Of a stretch of 64,000 nt of DNA, positions 15,740 through 25,121 are shown one piece after another. Both the position numbers and the translations under genes were made by a program. The notes under the pieces are model-generated. The model did not search any database and was not told the origin of the DNA. It saw only the letters and a list, made by a program, of their open reading frames with translations. This DNA comes from an uncultured bacterium (GTDB lineage Bacteria; Elusimicrobiota; Elusimicrobia; Elusimicrobiales; Elusimicrobiaceae): assembly GCA_949294095.1 (NCBI GenBank), contig CASFFZ010000002.1, forward strand, positions 1 to 64,000, given 5' to 3'. Position 1 is the stretch's first letter. Every line of letters starts with the position of its first letter.

Positions 15740-16738
15740 ATGGCTTTTAATGAATTAGTCCTTCCCCAAAAGATTCAGTTGGAAGAAAAGACTGCGTCCG
15801 ACTCCTACGGTAAATTTATCGCGGAGCCGTACGAAAGCGGTTATGGCCACACGGTGGGCAACTCTTTGCGCCGGATCTTGCTTTCCGGTATGGAAGGGGC
15901 TGCCGTTACGGCCGTTAAAATCGCCGGGGCCGTGCACGAATTCAGCACGATTCCGAATGTACGGGAAGACGTCATCAACATCTTGCTTAATTTGAAACGC
16001 CTGCGCGTGAAAATGGAAGGCAAGAACCGCGACTGCCTGCAGCTGCATGTTGCCAAGCCGGGAGTGATCACGGCGGCCGATATTGAAGAATCCGACGGAG
16101 TGGAAATCGTCAATAAAGACTTGGCCCTGGCCACCCTGGAAGTAGGCGGCAGCTTGGACATGGAAATTGAAATTTCCCGCGGCAAAGGTTATGTTCCTGC
16201 CGAAGATTTAGCCAAAATTCAGCGCCCGGCCGGTTTTATTCCGGTGGATGCGCTGTTCTCTCCCATTGTGAAGGTTCACTACGATGTGGAACCGGCCCGT
16301 GTGGGGCAGAAGACGGACTACGACCGCTTGATTCTGGAAATCACGACCGACGGCACGTTGCTGCCGGCCCGCGCTTTGCACCGCGCGGCGGTGTTGCTGT
16401 CCAACTCGCTGCATATTTTCACGATTGAAGGCGAAGACGACTGCGTAGCCACCACCAGTGACGAAGCGGTGGAGGAACCGGTTTCGATGACGGGTTCCGT
16501 GGCGGGGGCGAACGTCAATTCCAAACTGGATGAATTGCTCAACCAATCCATTGAGTTTATTGAATTGTCTTCCCGCTCCATCAACTGCCTCAAGTCCGAA
16601 AACATCAACACGGTGCGCGACTTGGTGAAAATGTCCGAAGACGATCTGAAAATGATCAAGAACTTCGGCGCCAAATCCATGGACGAGATTAAAGAAAGAC
16701 TTGCCGAGATGAAACTTTCGCTCGGTATGAAAATTTAA
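15740..16738 (+). CDS. rpoA: RNA polymerase alpha subunit
   Basis: A 332-residue RpoA. The N-terminal dimerisation domain shows EPYESGYGHTVGNSLRRILLSG; the C-terminal DNA-binding domain is complete (NCLKSENINTVRDLVKMSEDDL, then FGAKSMDEIKERLAEMKLSLGM). The linker around residues 235-255 is acidic. TTTGGAGGATACA precedes the ATG at 15740; an upstream TTG in the same frame is rejected. It is followed by rplQ after 15 bases. Confidence 0.97.
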   Translation: MAFNELVLPQKIQLEEKTASDSYGKFIAEPYESGYGHTVGNSLRRILLSGMEGAAVTAVKIAGAVHEFSTIPNVREDVINILLNLKRLRVKMEGKNRDCLQLHVAKPGVITAADIEESDGVEIVNKDLALATLEVGGSLDMEIEISRGKGYVPAEDLAKIQRPAGFIPVDALFSPIVKVHYDVEPARVGQKTDYDRLILEITTDGTLLPARALHRAAVLLSNSLHIFTIEGEDDCVATTSDEAVEEPVSMTGSVAGANVNSKLDELLNQSIEFIELSSRSINCLKSENINTVRDLVKMSEDDLKMIKNFGAKSMDEIKERLAEMKLSLGMKI

Positions 16739-16753
16739 GGAGTAAGTTTTAGT

Positions 16754-17098
16754 ATGATTAAAAATACCGGATACAGAAAACTTGGCAAGACTGCGTCCCA
16801 CCGCAAAGCGATGCTCAACAACATGGCCACGAGCATTATCCTTCACGAAGAAGTGAAGACCACCTTGCCCAAAGCCAAAGAAGTCAGACGCGTGGTGGAA
16901 GGGTTGATTACCCTGGCCAAAGCCAAAAACGAACGTGCCGCCAAAGACACCTTGAAAGATGCCGCGGCCGTGAAGAAGCTGTTTGAAGTGTTGGCTGCCC
17001 GCTATGCCAACCGCGCCGGCGGTTTCTGCCGCATTTACCGCGCGGGTGTGCGCCAAGGCGACAACGCCCAAGTGGCTATCGTTAAATTGGTAGAATAG
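16754..17098 (+). CDS. rplQ: 50S ribosomal protein L17
   Basis: A 114-residue L17, near the tunnel exit. It carries the family signature [39 protein letters not shown] in adjoining parts, and [26 protein letters not shown] at the end. GGAGTAAGTTTTAGT upstream of ATG. Normally the last gene of the alpha operon, but here mreB starts only eight bases after its stop. Confidence 0.97.
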   Translation: MIKNTGYRKLGKTASHRKAMLNNMATSIILHEEVKTTLPKAKEVRRVVEGLITLAKAKNERAAKDTLKDAAAVKKLFEVLAARYANRAGGFCRIYRAGVRQGDNAQVAIVKLVE

Positions 17099-17106
17099 GG
17101 GACTTT

Positions 17107-18150
17107 ATGGTAATAGACTATCTGGGAGGGCTTTTCTCCTCAGACTTAGGGATGGATCTGGGCACGGCCAACTGTCTGATTTATGTAAAAGACAAAGGCA
17201 TTGTGCTGCGGGAGCCGTCCGTAGTCGCTGTGGAGCGGGAAACCGGCGAAGTAAAGGCCGTGGGTTCCAAGGCCAAGCAAATGCTGGGCCGCACGCCGGC
17301 CAACATTGTGGCTGTCCGCCCGATGAAAAACGGCGTGATTGCGGATTTTGAAGTCACGCAGGAAATGATTCGCTACTTTATCCGCAAAGTTCACAGCAGA
17401 AGCAGTCTGTTACGTCCTAGAATTGTAATTGGCATTCCCTCGGACATTACCGGCGTGGAAAGACGCGCGGTGGATGACGCCGCCCGCCAAGCGGGTGCGC
17501 GCGAGGTCTATTTGATAGAGGAGCCCATGGCTTCGGCCATGGGCGCCGATTTGCCGATTGCCGAGCCGCATGCCAGCATGATTGTAGATATCGGCGGCGG
17601 CACGACGGAAGTGGCCGTCATTTCCCTGGGGGGAATGGTGGTGGCCAAATCCATTGATGTGGCCGGCGACGAATTGACCGAGTGCATTGTGCAGTATTTC
17701 CGCAAGAAATACAACCTGATTATCGGCGAAACGACGGCGGAAGAAGTAAAAATTAATTTAGGCTCCGTCTATCCCTTGAAAGAAGAAAAATCCATGGAAG
17801 TCAAAGGGCGCGACCAGACGCAAGGCCTGCCCCGCACGCTGACGGTAACTTCGGAAGAAATCCGCCAAGCGCTCATGGAGCCGGTGCGGCTGATTATTGA
17901 CGTAATCAAGAGCACCTTGGAAGAAACGCCTCCCGAACTGGCGGCTGACCTGGTGGACAGAGGCTTGGTAGTGGCCGGCGGCGGCAGTTTGTTAAGAGGA
18001 ATTACCGAACTGATCCGCAAAGAAACGGACATTCCCGTCCACCGTGCGGCGGATCCGCTGAGCTGTGTGGCGTTGGGCACGGGTAAATTCCTGGAGCAGT
18101 TGAACGAAAAAGGATCCCGGTTCTTTGGTTCCCGCCACAAATCTTTCTAG
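17107..18150 (+). CDS. mreB: Rod-shape-determining actin MreB
   Basis: A 347-residue MreB, the actin-like scaffold for lateral cell-wall synthesis under the inner membrane. Phosphate-1 motif [11 protein letters not shown] (about residues 16-26), phosphate-2 [16 protein letters not shown] and the adenosine motif [11 protein letters not shown] are present. GGGGACTTT precedes the ATG. It follows rplQ by eight bases with no terminator between, so it should be co-transcribed with ribosomal genes, while a terminator separates it from mreC. Rod morphology is implied. Confidence 0.97.
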   Translation: MVIDYLGGLFSSDLGMDLGTANCLIYVKDKGIVLREPSVVAVERETGEVKAVGSKAKQMLGRTPANIVAVRPMKNGVIADFEVTQEMIRYFIRKVHSRSSLLRPRIVIGIPSDITGVERRAVDDAARQAGAREVYLIEEPMASAMGADLPIAEPHASMIVDIGGGTTEVAVISLGGMVVAKSIDVAGDELTECIVQYFRKKYNLIIGETTAEEVKINLGSVYPLKEEKSMEVKGRDQTQGLPRTLTVTSEEIRQALMEPVRLIIDVIKSTLEETPPELAADLVDRGLVVAGGGSLLRGITELIRKETDIPVHRAADPLSCVALGTGKFLEQLNEKGSRFFGSRHKSF

Positions 18151-18172
18151 CGGACGGTTGCTGAAAACATTT

Positions 18173-18213
18173 TAAGCGGACACGGTTCTTTCGGGGACAG
18201 TGTCCGCTTTTTG
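18173..18213 (+). terminator. Terminator of the ribosomal super-operon
   Basis: Perfect 10-bp stem AAGCGGACAC (18174-18183) / GTGTCCGCTT (18200-18209) with a 16-base loop, then TTTTTG. It closes the rpsJ-mreB transcription unit. Confidence 0.9.
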
Positions 18214-18329
18214 ATTTTTGATATTTTTGCCTATACGGCCGTTTCCCGCGAACTTAAATTTTACATGCCGCAGGCCCCGAGGGCCGGGCAAACCCATTTT
18301 CGCGGGGAGAAGGAAATTGAAATTTTAAT
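18211..18329 (+). promoter_or_regulatory. mreC upstream region, weak promoter candidate
   Basis: A possible promoter TTGATT (18211-18216) with a short 15-base spacer and TATACG (18232-18237). It is followed by small GC hairpins, GGCCC/GGGCC (18273-18277 with 18281-18285) or CCCCG/CGGGG (18275-18279 with 18303-18307). AAGGA at 18310-18314 is 15 bases from the mreC ATG, farther than usual. There is no gene here. Confidence 0.35.
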
Positions 18330-19190
18330 ATGTCATTGCGAAAAAAAACACCCCACAAGCAAACAACGCCGGGGGCCCGGCGGCGGTTTTTGCTGCCCCT
18401 TACGTTTTTGCTGCTTTCTTTTTTACTGATGATCCTGCCGCTGGAGGGTTTTGTTTCTTCGGTTAAAGCGGTATTGGCATATGTTTTTATTCCGCAGGTG
18501 CGCTTGGCGCACGGTACGGCAAAATATGCCGAAAACGTGCATCAAACGGTGCGGGAGTTGCTGGACGCCCACCGCGAAAACCGCGAACTCAAGCAAGAAA
18601 TAGAAATGACCAAATTGCTGGCCTCGCAGGCGGAAGCGATTTTGGACGAAAACGGCCGGCTGACGGAGATTTTGCGCCTGAAGCCCGCCCGCCGCTGGAC
18701 GGGCGTTTGGGCCAAGGTGGCCTATCGGGAGCCTACGCAGTGGAACACGGTCATTATTGATAAAGGCAGCCGCGACGGCATCCGCGAAAGAAGTGCGGTC
18801 ATTTCCATGCAGGAAGGGAAAGAAGGCCTGGCGGGCGTAGTGGTGGAAGTAACGGAAAATACGTCTAAAGTGTTACTCGTGCGGGACGAAGATTTTTCGG
18901 CGGCCGTTTATCTGGAGCGCGGCCAGGAGGAAGGACTTTTGGTAGGAAACGGGCCCCGGCCGGTGCGCATTAAATATATTCCGCTTTTAACGCATGTGGA
19001 AAAAGGCGACAAAGTGTTTACGGCCTCCACCAGCAGCATTTTCCCGGCGGGGATTTTGGTGGGGGAAGTAAGCGGCGTGCGGGAGGACGAAAGTTTTCAA
19101 ACGGCGCTTACGGTCAATGTCGATCCGCTGGTTTCTTCGGCGGCGGTAAAAGAAGTGTTTGTGATTTTGGATAACGAGGCGAAAAAATAA
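18330..19190 (+). CDS. mreC: Rod-shape-determining protein MreC
   Basis: A 286-residue MreC, a periplasmic elongasome protein that activates PBP2. It has a basic cytoplasmic N-terminus (SLRKKTPHKQTTPGARRR), one membrane helix (about 20-40), a coiled coil (ENVHQTVRELLDAHRENRELKQEIEMTKL in parts, about 75-110) and a C-terminal double beta-barrel (WNTVIIDKGSRDGIRERSAVI, then VFTASTSSIFPAGILVGEVSGV). The residue order matches the family throughout. First of four cell-elongation genes, with mreD two bases after it. Confidence 0.94.
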   Translation: MSLRKKTPHKQTTPGARRRFLLPLTFLLLSFLLMILPLEGFVSSVKAVLAYVFIPQVRLAHGTAKYAENVHQTVRELLDAHRENRELKQEIEMTKLLASQAEAILDENGRLTEILRLKPARRWTGVWAKVAYREPTQWNTVIIDKGSRDGIRERSAVISMQEGKEGLAGVVVEVTENTSKVLLVRDEDFSAAVYLERGQEEGLLVGNGPRPVRIKYIPLLTHVEKGDKVFTASTSSIFPAGILVGEVSGVREDESFQTALTVNVDPLVSSAAVKEVFVILDNEAKK

Positions 19191-19192
19191 CT

Positions 19193-19687
19193 ATGTGGAG
19201 TTTTGTAAAACTGGTTTTTTTATTTGTACTGGCCACCGTTTTTCACTGGGCGTTTGCGTCTGTTTTTTCGTACTGGGGGCTGAGCGTGAACATTTTGCTC
19301 GCGTTTGCGGCGGCGTTTTGCGCCGTTCTAAAACCGGCTTTCGGCTATCCGGCGGCCTTTTTCTGCGGGCTGTTTTTGGATTTTTTCGGCACGAAAGTTT
19401 TTGGCAACAACGCCTTTACGTTTACGGTGTGCGCGTGCATTGTTTATAATTTGTCCGAACGGTTTGATTTTGATGCATTTTTCCCGCAAATTGTTACCGT
19501 CTTTGGGCTTACCTTCCTGGCGGGGGTATTGAACAGTTTGCTTTTTTTGTGGTTTACGGCGGCCGCCCTGTGGCCGGGATTTTGGAGCCTGCTGGGCGGA
19601 TCGCTGGTTAGTGCGGCGTTTGCGCCGGCCGTTTTTTGGCTGGTGCGCCGGGTGCTGGGCAAAGGAAGCATCTGCCGGCAGTTGTAG
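19193..19687 (+). CDS. mreD: Rod-shape-determining protein MreD
   Basis: A 164-residue protein with five to six hydrophobic segments, rich in Phe, lying two bases after mreC and just before mrdA. Sequence similarity within MreD is weak, so the call leans on position. The segment GYPAAFFCGLFLDFFGTKVFGNNAFTF resembles the MreD glycine-rich loop. It is expected to sit in the inner membrane with MreC and the elongasome synthases. Confidence 0.88.
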   Translation: MWSFVKLVFLFVLATVFHWAFASVFSYWGLSVNILLAFAAAFCAVLKPAFGYPAAFFCGLFLDFFGTKVFGNNAFTFTVCACIVYNLSERFDFDAFFPQIVTVFGLTFLAGVLNSLLFLWFTAAALWPGFWSLLGGSLVSAAFAPAVFWLVRRVLGKGSICRQL

Positions 19688-19699
19688 AGTGCAAACGAT

Positions 19700-21556
19700 A
19701 TGGCGGTTACCAAGATTTTTTTTAATGCACGTTTAAAAGTAATGATGGTGCTGGCCTGTATTGCCGGCGGCGTGATTGCGCTGCGCCTGGTGGATATACA
19801 GGTGCTGCGCCACCAAGCTTACTTGCAAATGGCGGAACGCAACCGCACCCAAATCATCTACCAAACGGCGCCGCGCGGGCGTGTGTTTACGGCAGACGGC
19901 GTGGCCGTAGCCACCAATGCCCCTTCTTTTAGTTTTTATTATCTGGGGGTAGGGAACACAGACCCGGCTTATTTGGAGCGGCTGGCGCGCGATTTTGCCC
20001 CGCGGCTGAAAATGACGCCCGGCGAAATTCTTTCCAAATTGGAAGAAGGCGTAAAAACGGGCAAAGCCACCTTGCTGGCGGAAAATTTGTCTACCAAAAG
20101 CACGGTAGCCTTGCAGGAGCTGCAGCTGTATTACCCCGGCGTTTATTTGATAGAAGAAACCAAACGAACTTATCCGTACGGCGGGTTTGCCAGCCATTTG
20201 CTGGGATATATCGGCAGTATGGACGACCGCGAATGGCGCAACCGCGATTTAAAGTTGGGCTACCGGCTGAATTCCAAAATTGGCAAAAACGGGATTGAGA
20301 AAAAATTTGAGAAAGAATTAAAAGGCCAGGACGGCGGCGTATATTTGGAAGTGGATTACCGCGGGCGCGTCAAAAGCATTATTCAGGATAAAAAATGGGC
20401 GGCCGGAAGCGATGTATATCTGACGCTTGATTTCAAACTGCAGCAGGCGGCGGAAGAAGGGCTGAAAAAGTCCAACACGGGCCGCGGGGCCGCCGTGGCA
20501 CTGGATCCGCGCACGGGGGCGGTGCTTGCTATGGCCAGCGCCCCCGCGTATGATCCGAATATCTTCGTCCAGTACAGCGATGAAGAAAATCCCAAGCAGT
20601 CCAAAAAAATAAGCGAATACAATTTAGCCATTCAGGGCACCTATCCGCCGGCCTCTACGTTTAAAATCATCACAGCGGCGGCGGCGCTGGAGTACGGCCA
20701 CCTGGACGTGCACCGCAAAATAAACTGCCCCGGCTATTATGATTCCGGCCCGCGGGTGTTTAAATGTTGGGGCACCCACGGCCCGGTGGACTTTTTTGAC
20801 GGCATGAGCAATTCCTGCGACGTTTATTTTTACCAAGTGGCCGCCCAAACGGGCTCGGCCGCCATTGAACGGGTGCAGCGCAAATTTATGTTTGGCCGCC
20901 AAACCGGGATTGACCTGCCGGGGGAAAAAGCCGGCAACCTCTACGGCCCTACCCGCCGCGCCCGCAACAAAACGTATTGGTTCATCGGCGATACGCTGAA
21001 CCTGTCTATCGGGCAGGGGGAACTGCTGGTTACGCCGCTTAAGCTGGCGCAGTTTGCGGCGGCCGTGGCCAGCCGGGGCAACGTATACCGGCCTTATTAT
21101 GTGGACAAAATCGTCAGCAACCAAACCGGCAAAGTACAGCAAATCGGCAAGACGGAAATCCTGCAGAAAGCCGATTTAAAGCCGGGAACTTATGATTTGA
21201 TTTTTCAAGCGTTAAAACATACCGTAGACCACGGCACCGCCGCACGGGTGCGCATTGAGGGGTTGGACGTATACGGCAAAACCGGCACGGCCCAAAACCC
21301 CCACGGGGACGACCACGGCTGGTTTTTGGCTTTTGCCGGGCGGAAAGGGGAAGCCCCCTCTATTGCTTTGGCGGTATTTGTGGAATATGGAAAAGGCGGC
21401 AGTTCGGCCGCGGGGCCGATTGCCCGCTCTATGCTGGAGGCCTATTTCGGCATTGAAAAGCCCGCCCCGAAACCGGCGCCGAAAACGCCCCAGACGACGG
21501 ATGACGCTTATGAAGAACTATTGTTAACTCCGGGAGAACAAGATGGCAGCATTTAG
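19700..21556 (+). CDS. mrdA: Penicillin-binding protein 2
   Basis: A 618-residue class B PBP, the transpeptidase of cell elongation. An N-terminal membrane helix (about 13-32) is followed by the pedestal (TAPRGRVFTADGVAVATNAPSF). The catalytic domain shows STFK with Ser319, SCD at 372-374 and KTGT at 527-530. A Pro/Lys-rich tail (EKPAPKPAPKTPQ) ends the protein. Its last 14 bases overlap rodA, its glycosyltransferase partner. The SxxK, SxD and KTG motifs are all intact, so it should be active and beta-lactam binding. Confidence 0.97.
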   Translation: MAVTKIFFNARLKVMMVLACIAGGVIALRLVDIQVLRHQAYLQMAERNRTQIIYQTAPRGRVFTADGVAVATNAPSFSFYYLGVGNTDPAYLERLARDFAPRLKMTPGEILSKLEEGVKTGKATLLAENLSTKSTVALQELQLYYPGVYLIEETKRTYPYGGFASHLLGYIGSMDDREWRNRDLKLGYRLNSKIGKNGIEKKFEKELKGQDGGVYLEVDYRGRVKSIIQDKKWAAGSDVYLTLDFKLQQAAEEGLKKSNTGRGAAVALDPRTGAVLAMASAPAYDPNIFVQYSDEENPKQSKKISEYNLAIQGTYPPASTFKIITAAAALEYGHLDVHRKINCPGYYDSGPRVFKCWGTHGPVDFFDGMSNSCDVYFYQVAAQTGSAAIERVQRKFMFGRQTGIDLPGEKAGNLYGPTRRARNKTYWFIGDTLNLSIGQGELLVTPLKLAQFAAAVASRGNVYRPYYVDKIVSNQTGKVQQIGKTEILQKADLKPGTYDLIFQALKHTVDHGTAARVRIEGLDVYGKTGTAQNPHGDDHGWFLAFAGRKGEAPSIALAVFVEYGKGGSSAAGPIARSMLEAYFGIEKPAPKPAPKTPQTTDDAYEELLLTPGEQDGSI

Positions 21557-22886
21557 AAATTTTACCCTGCGCTCCACCCGCAGCCGGCTGGATTATATTT
21601 TGTTTGGCGCCATGATTGCGCTGGTGGTGCTGGGGGCGCTGTGTATTATGTCGGCGGTAAACAGCCTGTCGTTTTCCAACCCCGTGGTGCGGACGCACCT
21701 GGTCGCGCTGCCCATTGGCGCGTTGGCGTTTTTTGTAGGGTGGAGTTTTAATTATCAGATTTTTGACGAACAATGGAAGTACTTGTACGGTTTTATTTTG
21801 GCGCTGTTGGTAGGAGTTCTTTTGTTTGGTTCGTATCAGCGCGGGTCGCGCTCGTGGTTTGTGTTTCCGTTCTTTTCCATGCAGCCTTCCGAAATTTGCC
21901 GCGTGTGCACCCTTTTGGCGGCGGCGGCGTATTTAGACCGCCGCGGCCAGCGGATTCGGGACGTGTCCAGCCTGTTTGGGCTGGGGTTGTTGTTGCTGCC
22001 CATTTTCGGGCTGATTATGATGCAGCCGGATTTTTCTTCAGTCGTGGTTACGCTGCCGGCGCTGTTGGTGCTGCTATTTTGCACGGGAGTAAACGTATTT
22101 TATTTGGGGCTTATCGGTTTGTTTGTCGGCGTGGTGGGCGTTTTTACCGTGGGGTGGACGTATATTTACCTGCATCCGGAGCTGTTGGATTATTGGATTG
22201 TAAACGCTTTTTATCAGCTGGCGCACAGCCCGTGGTATATGGCCGGATTTTCGGCGTTGGTCATGCTGGGCGGCTACGGGGCGTGGTGGTTTTTTAAACA
22301 GCTTCGCATCTTTTTGCCGTCGTTTTATTTTGTGGTGGCTACGCTGGTGGTGTTGGCGGGGCTGTTTGGCGGAATCGTGGCAGACCATCAAATGAAACCC
22401 CACCAGCGCAAACGCGTGGAAACATTTTTGGCCCCCCGTTCCGACCCGCAAGGAGCGGGATACAACGTGCTGCAGGCGCAAATTGCCATGGGAGCGGGCG
22501 GCATTTTGGGCACGGGGCTTTTTTCGGGCACGCAGTCGCGCTTGGGGTTCGTGCCGGAAAAACATACCGATTTTATTTTGGCCGTAGTCGGTGAAGAACT
22601 GGGCCTGTGGGGCACGCTGATGGTGCTGGGGCTTTATCTGTTAATTTTGTGGCGGACGATTGTGGTGGCCTACAGCGCCAGCGACCGATACGGCTATCTG
22701 GTGTGTGCGGGAATTTTCGGCATGTTTTTTACGTATATGCTGGTCAATTTCGGCATGCTGATCGGCATTGTGCCGGTGGCGGGGATTCCCCTGCCGTTTA
22801 TTTCGTACGGAGGTTCCAACCTGGTGGCCAGTTTGTGGGCGCTGGGGGTGGTGCAGTCCGTATATGCGCGCCGCATACGGGCATAA
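21543..22886 (+). CDS. rodA: Peptidoglycan polymerase RodA
   Basis: A 447-residue SEDS-family glycosyltransferase that polymerises lipid II with PBP2. About ten membrane segments. Diagnostic stretches: GSRSWFVFPFFSMQPSEICRV; GYNVLQAQIAMGAGGILGTGLFSGTQ; VPEKHTDFILAVVGEELGLWG; and VPVAGIPLPFISYGGSN. It is longer than E. coli RodA (370), mainly through an insertion with extra helices around residues 180-280. GGGAGAACAAG inside mrdA is its ribosome binding site. Confidence 0.96.
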   Translation: MAAFRNFTLRSTRSRLDYILFGAMIALVVLGALCIMSAVNSLSFSNPVVRTHLVALPIGALAFFVGWSFNYQIFDEQWKYLYGFILALLVGVLLFGSYQRGSRSWFVFPFFSMQPSEICRVCTLLAAAAYLDRRGQRIRDVSSLFGLGLLLLPIFGLIMMQPDFSSVVVTLPALLVLLFCTGVNVFYLGLIGLFVGVVGVFTVGWTYIYLHPELLDYWIVNAFYQLAHSPWYMAGFSALVMLGGYGAWWFFKQLRIFLPSFYFVVATLVVLAGLFGGIVADHQMKPHQRKRVETFLAPRSDPQGAGYNVLQAQIAMGAGGILGTGLFSGTQSRLGFVPEKHTDFILAVVGEELGLWGTLMVLGLYLLILWRTIVVAYSASDRYGYLVCAGIFGMFFTYMLVNFGMLIGIVPVAGIPLPFISYGGSNLVASLWALGVVQSVYARRIRA

Positions 22887-22890
22887 AAAG

Positions 22891-23586
22891 ATGATAAATA
22901 CGCCAAAAATTTATAAAATGCGTATAGTGCTAAGCGGGCCTGAAAAAGGCACGGGGCACACGAACTTTTTTAACGCGCTAAGGGATATGGTGCTGGCGAG
23001 CGGGCTTGCGTTTGAACCGGCCAAGATTAATAAAAACTGGCCCCGCCTGGCGTACGGCCCGGCACCGGCTTTTGGCCAGCGTGCGGAACGGGAGTATTTG
23101 GATATTTATCTTACGCAGCCTGTTTCGGCCGAACACGTGCGCCAAGCGCTGCAGCGGGTATTGCCGCAGGGCGCGGCACTGCTTCGTGTGGAGCGGGTTC
23201 CGTATGCCTTGCCTTCGGTGCAGCATCTGGCGGCGGCGGCCCGTTACCGGGTGGAAGGAAATTTTGAATTGTACGGCCCGGAAAAAACGCCGAAAGAATT
23301 TTTTAATGCCCCCCGCATTGACTTGGTGCGCCGGGCGGAAAACGGCCTGAGCCTTACGCAGAATATAAAAGCGTATGTGGCGGGGGCCGAGCTCCTTTCG
23401 AAGCGCGTGTTGCGCCTGACGCTGACGTGCGTGGAAGGAAAATGGATCAAACCGCAAACGGCGGTAGCCGCGTGGCTGGGGCTGGATGTGCCGCTGCAGG
23501 ACGAGCTGTTTACGGTAGAAGGTTTATCGTTTATAAGGGAAGGACTCTTCTGGCAGGACAGCCAGGGAGCGCTTCATTTGATTTAA
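22891..23586 (+). CDS. DUF2344 / radical-SAM-linked protein
   Basis: A 231-residue protein of the DUF2344 type (TIGR03936, 'radical SAM-linked protein'). Recognisable parts are RIVLSGPEKGTGHTNFFNALRDMVLASGL near the start, FGQRAEREYLDIYL, and the closing FIREGLFWQDSQGALHLI. In many bacteria this domain is fused to, or encoded beside, a radical SAM protein and lies next to RNase G or L21/L27 genes. Here RNase G follows, but no radical SAM gene is adjacent. The start could be 22891 or 22918; 22891 is taken, with only a weak binding site. Confidence 0.75.
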   Translation: MINTPKIYKMRIVLSGPEKGTGHTNFFNALRDMVLASGLAFEPAKINKNWPRLAYGPAPAFGQRAEREYLDIYLTQPVSAEHVRQALQRVLPQGAALLRVERVPYALPSVQHLAAAARYRVEGNFELYGPEKTPKEFFNAPRIDLVRRAENGLSLTQNIKAYVAGAELLSKRVLRLTLTCVEGKWIKPQTAVAAWLGLDVPLQDELFTVEGLSFIREGLFWQDSQGALHLI

Positions 23587-23622
23587 CACGCCCCGCATTT
23601 GGGGAACAGAGAGGATTTGAAT

Positions 23623-25077
23623 ATGAGTAAAAATTTGGAAGGACAGCCCACCGTAGAAGTATTGGTGAATACGTCTTTTGAAGAAACGCGCATCGCGATT
23701 TTGGAAGATGAACGCGTCAACGAACTGATTTGGGAGCGCCGCGGCGCACTCAATATCGTAGGCAACATCTATAAAGGCGTGGTGGAAAATGTCCTGCCCG
23801 GCATTTCCAGTGCATTTTTAAACATCGGGTATGAGAAAAACGCCTACCTGTATATTTCCGATGTATTGGGCGGCGACAAGAAAAATATCGACAAAGTGCT
23901 CCACAAAGGCCAGGAAGTGATGGTGCAAGTCGTCAAAGACGCCATCAGCACCAAAGGCATGAAAGTAACGATGGACGTTACCCTTCCCGGGCGCTATCTG
24001 GTGCTGACGCCGCACCAAAGCTTTGTGGGCGTGTCCAAAAACATTGAAGATTCCGAAGCGCGCCACAAATTAAACGAAATTATGCAGGAACTGGCCGCCA
24101 AACACTTGGACGGCATGGGCTGCATCGTGCGCACGGAGGCCGAGGAAGCCACCAAGGAAGAACTGGAACGGGAAGTGAAATACCTGTACCGGCAGTGGCA
24201 GTCCATCGTGAAAAAATTTGAAGCGGCCCACGGCCCCAAACTGCTGCACGAAGATATGGACGCCGTGCTGCAGGTGGCGCGGGACGTGCTGTCCGAAAAC
24301 GCCAAGGTATATTTGCTGGACAGCAAAAAAGACTATGAACGCGTCTTGGATTTTGTGGAGAAAAACTCGCCCGATTTGGCCGACCGCGTAAAACTCTACA
24401 AAGGCAAAACCCCTATTTTTGAAGCGTACGACATTGAAACGGAAATAGACAACCTGCGCAAAACCAAACTGCCCTTGCCCAACGGCGGCAGCATCATTAT
24501 CCAAGAGGCCGAATCCCTCTGCGCCATTGACGTAAACACCGGCAAATTTACCGGCAACAAATCGCAGGAAGAAACCGTTACACAAACCAACATTGAAGCC
24601 GCCAACGAAATCGCCCACCAGCTGCGCCTGCGCAACATTGGGGGGATTATCGTGATTGACTTTATTGATATGCGCAAAGCCTCCAGCCGCCACCGTGTGG
24701 TGGAAGCGCTGGCGCAGGCCGTCCACGGCGACCGCGCCAAAATCCGCATTTTGCCCATTACGCGCCTGGGGTTGGTGGAAATGACCCGCGAAAGAAAACG
24801 CGCCAGCACGGGCAGCTTTATCAGCGAAGAATGCCCCCAGTGCCACGGGTCGGGGCGGGTTCTGTCGGCCGAGAGCATGCGCATCAAAATCCAGCGTGAG
24901 ATTTACGACCTGACCAGCGGCCGCCCCGGCGGCAACCTGCGGGTGGTGCTGCACCCGGTACTGGCAGACGCCATCAAGGCGCGCCAGGAAGACATTGAAC
25001 AAAACATCCACCGCACGCTTAAAATCCAGGCGGATCCGCAGCTTGCGTGGGAAGACTACAAAATCGTCTTGGAATAA
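23623..25077 (+). CDS. rng: Ribonuclease G / E family endoribonuclease
   Basis: A 484-residue RNase G-type enzyme that cuts single-stranded RNA in rRNA maturation and mRNA decay. S1 domain from about 38 to 120 (IVGNIYKGVVENVLPGISSAFLNIG). The catalytic DNase-I-like domain has both magnesium aspartate motifs (CAIDVNTG and IIVIDFIDM). The Zn-link is CPQCHGSGR. It lacks the long C-terminal scaffold of RNase E. GAGAGGATTTGAAT precedes the ATG at 23623; the upstream in-frame TTG is less likely. Confidence 0.95.
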   Translation: MSKNLEGQPTVEVLVNTSFEETRIAILEDERVNELIWERRGALNIVGNIYKGVVENVLPGISSAFLNIGYEKNAYLYISDVLGGDKKNIDKVLHKGQEVMVQVVKDAISTKGMKVTMDVTLPGRYLVLTPHQSFVGVSKNIEDSEARHKLNEIMQELAAKHLDGMGCIVRTEAEEATKEELEREVKYLYRQWQSIVKKFEAAHGPKLLHEDMDAVLQVARDVLSENAKVYLLDSKKDYERVLDFVEKNSPDLADRVKLYKGKTPIFEAYDIETEIDNLRKTKLPLPNGGSIIIQEAESLCAIDVNTGKFTGNKSQEETVTQTNIEAANEIAHQLRLRNIGGIIVIDFIDMRKASSRHRVVEALAQAVHGDRAKIRILPITRLGLVEMTRERKRASTGSFISEECPQCHGSGRVLSAESMRIKIQREIYDLTSGRPGGNLRVVLHPVLADAIKARQEDIEQNIHRTLKIQADPQLAWEDYKIVLE

Positions 25078-25084
25078 CCGATAT

Positions 25085-25115
25085 ACGTCCGGCCGTCAGG
25101 GCCGGACGTTTCTTG
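25085..25115 (+). terminator. GC-rich hairpin between rng and the amidase gene
   Basis: Perfect 10-bp stem ACGTCCGGCC (25085-25094) / GGCCGGACGT (25100-25109), loop GTCAG, followed by TTCTT. It can terminate rng, but it ends only 12 bases before the amidase ATG, which has no Shine-Dalgarno. It may be a weak terminator or a control on amidase expression. Confidence 0.6.
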
Positions 25116-25121
25116 CTTACT

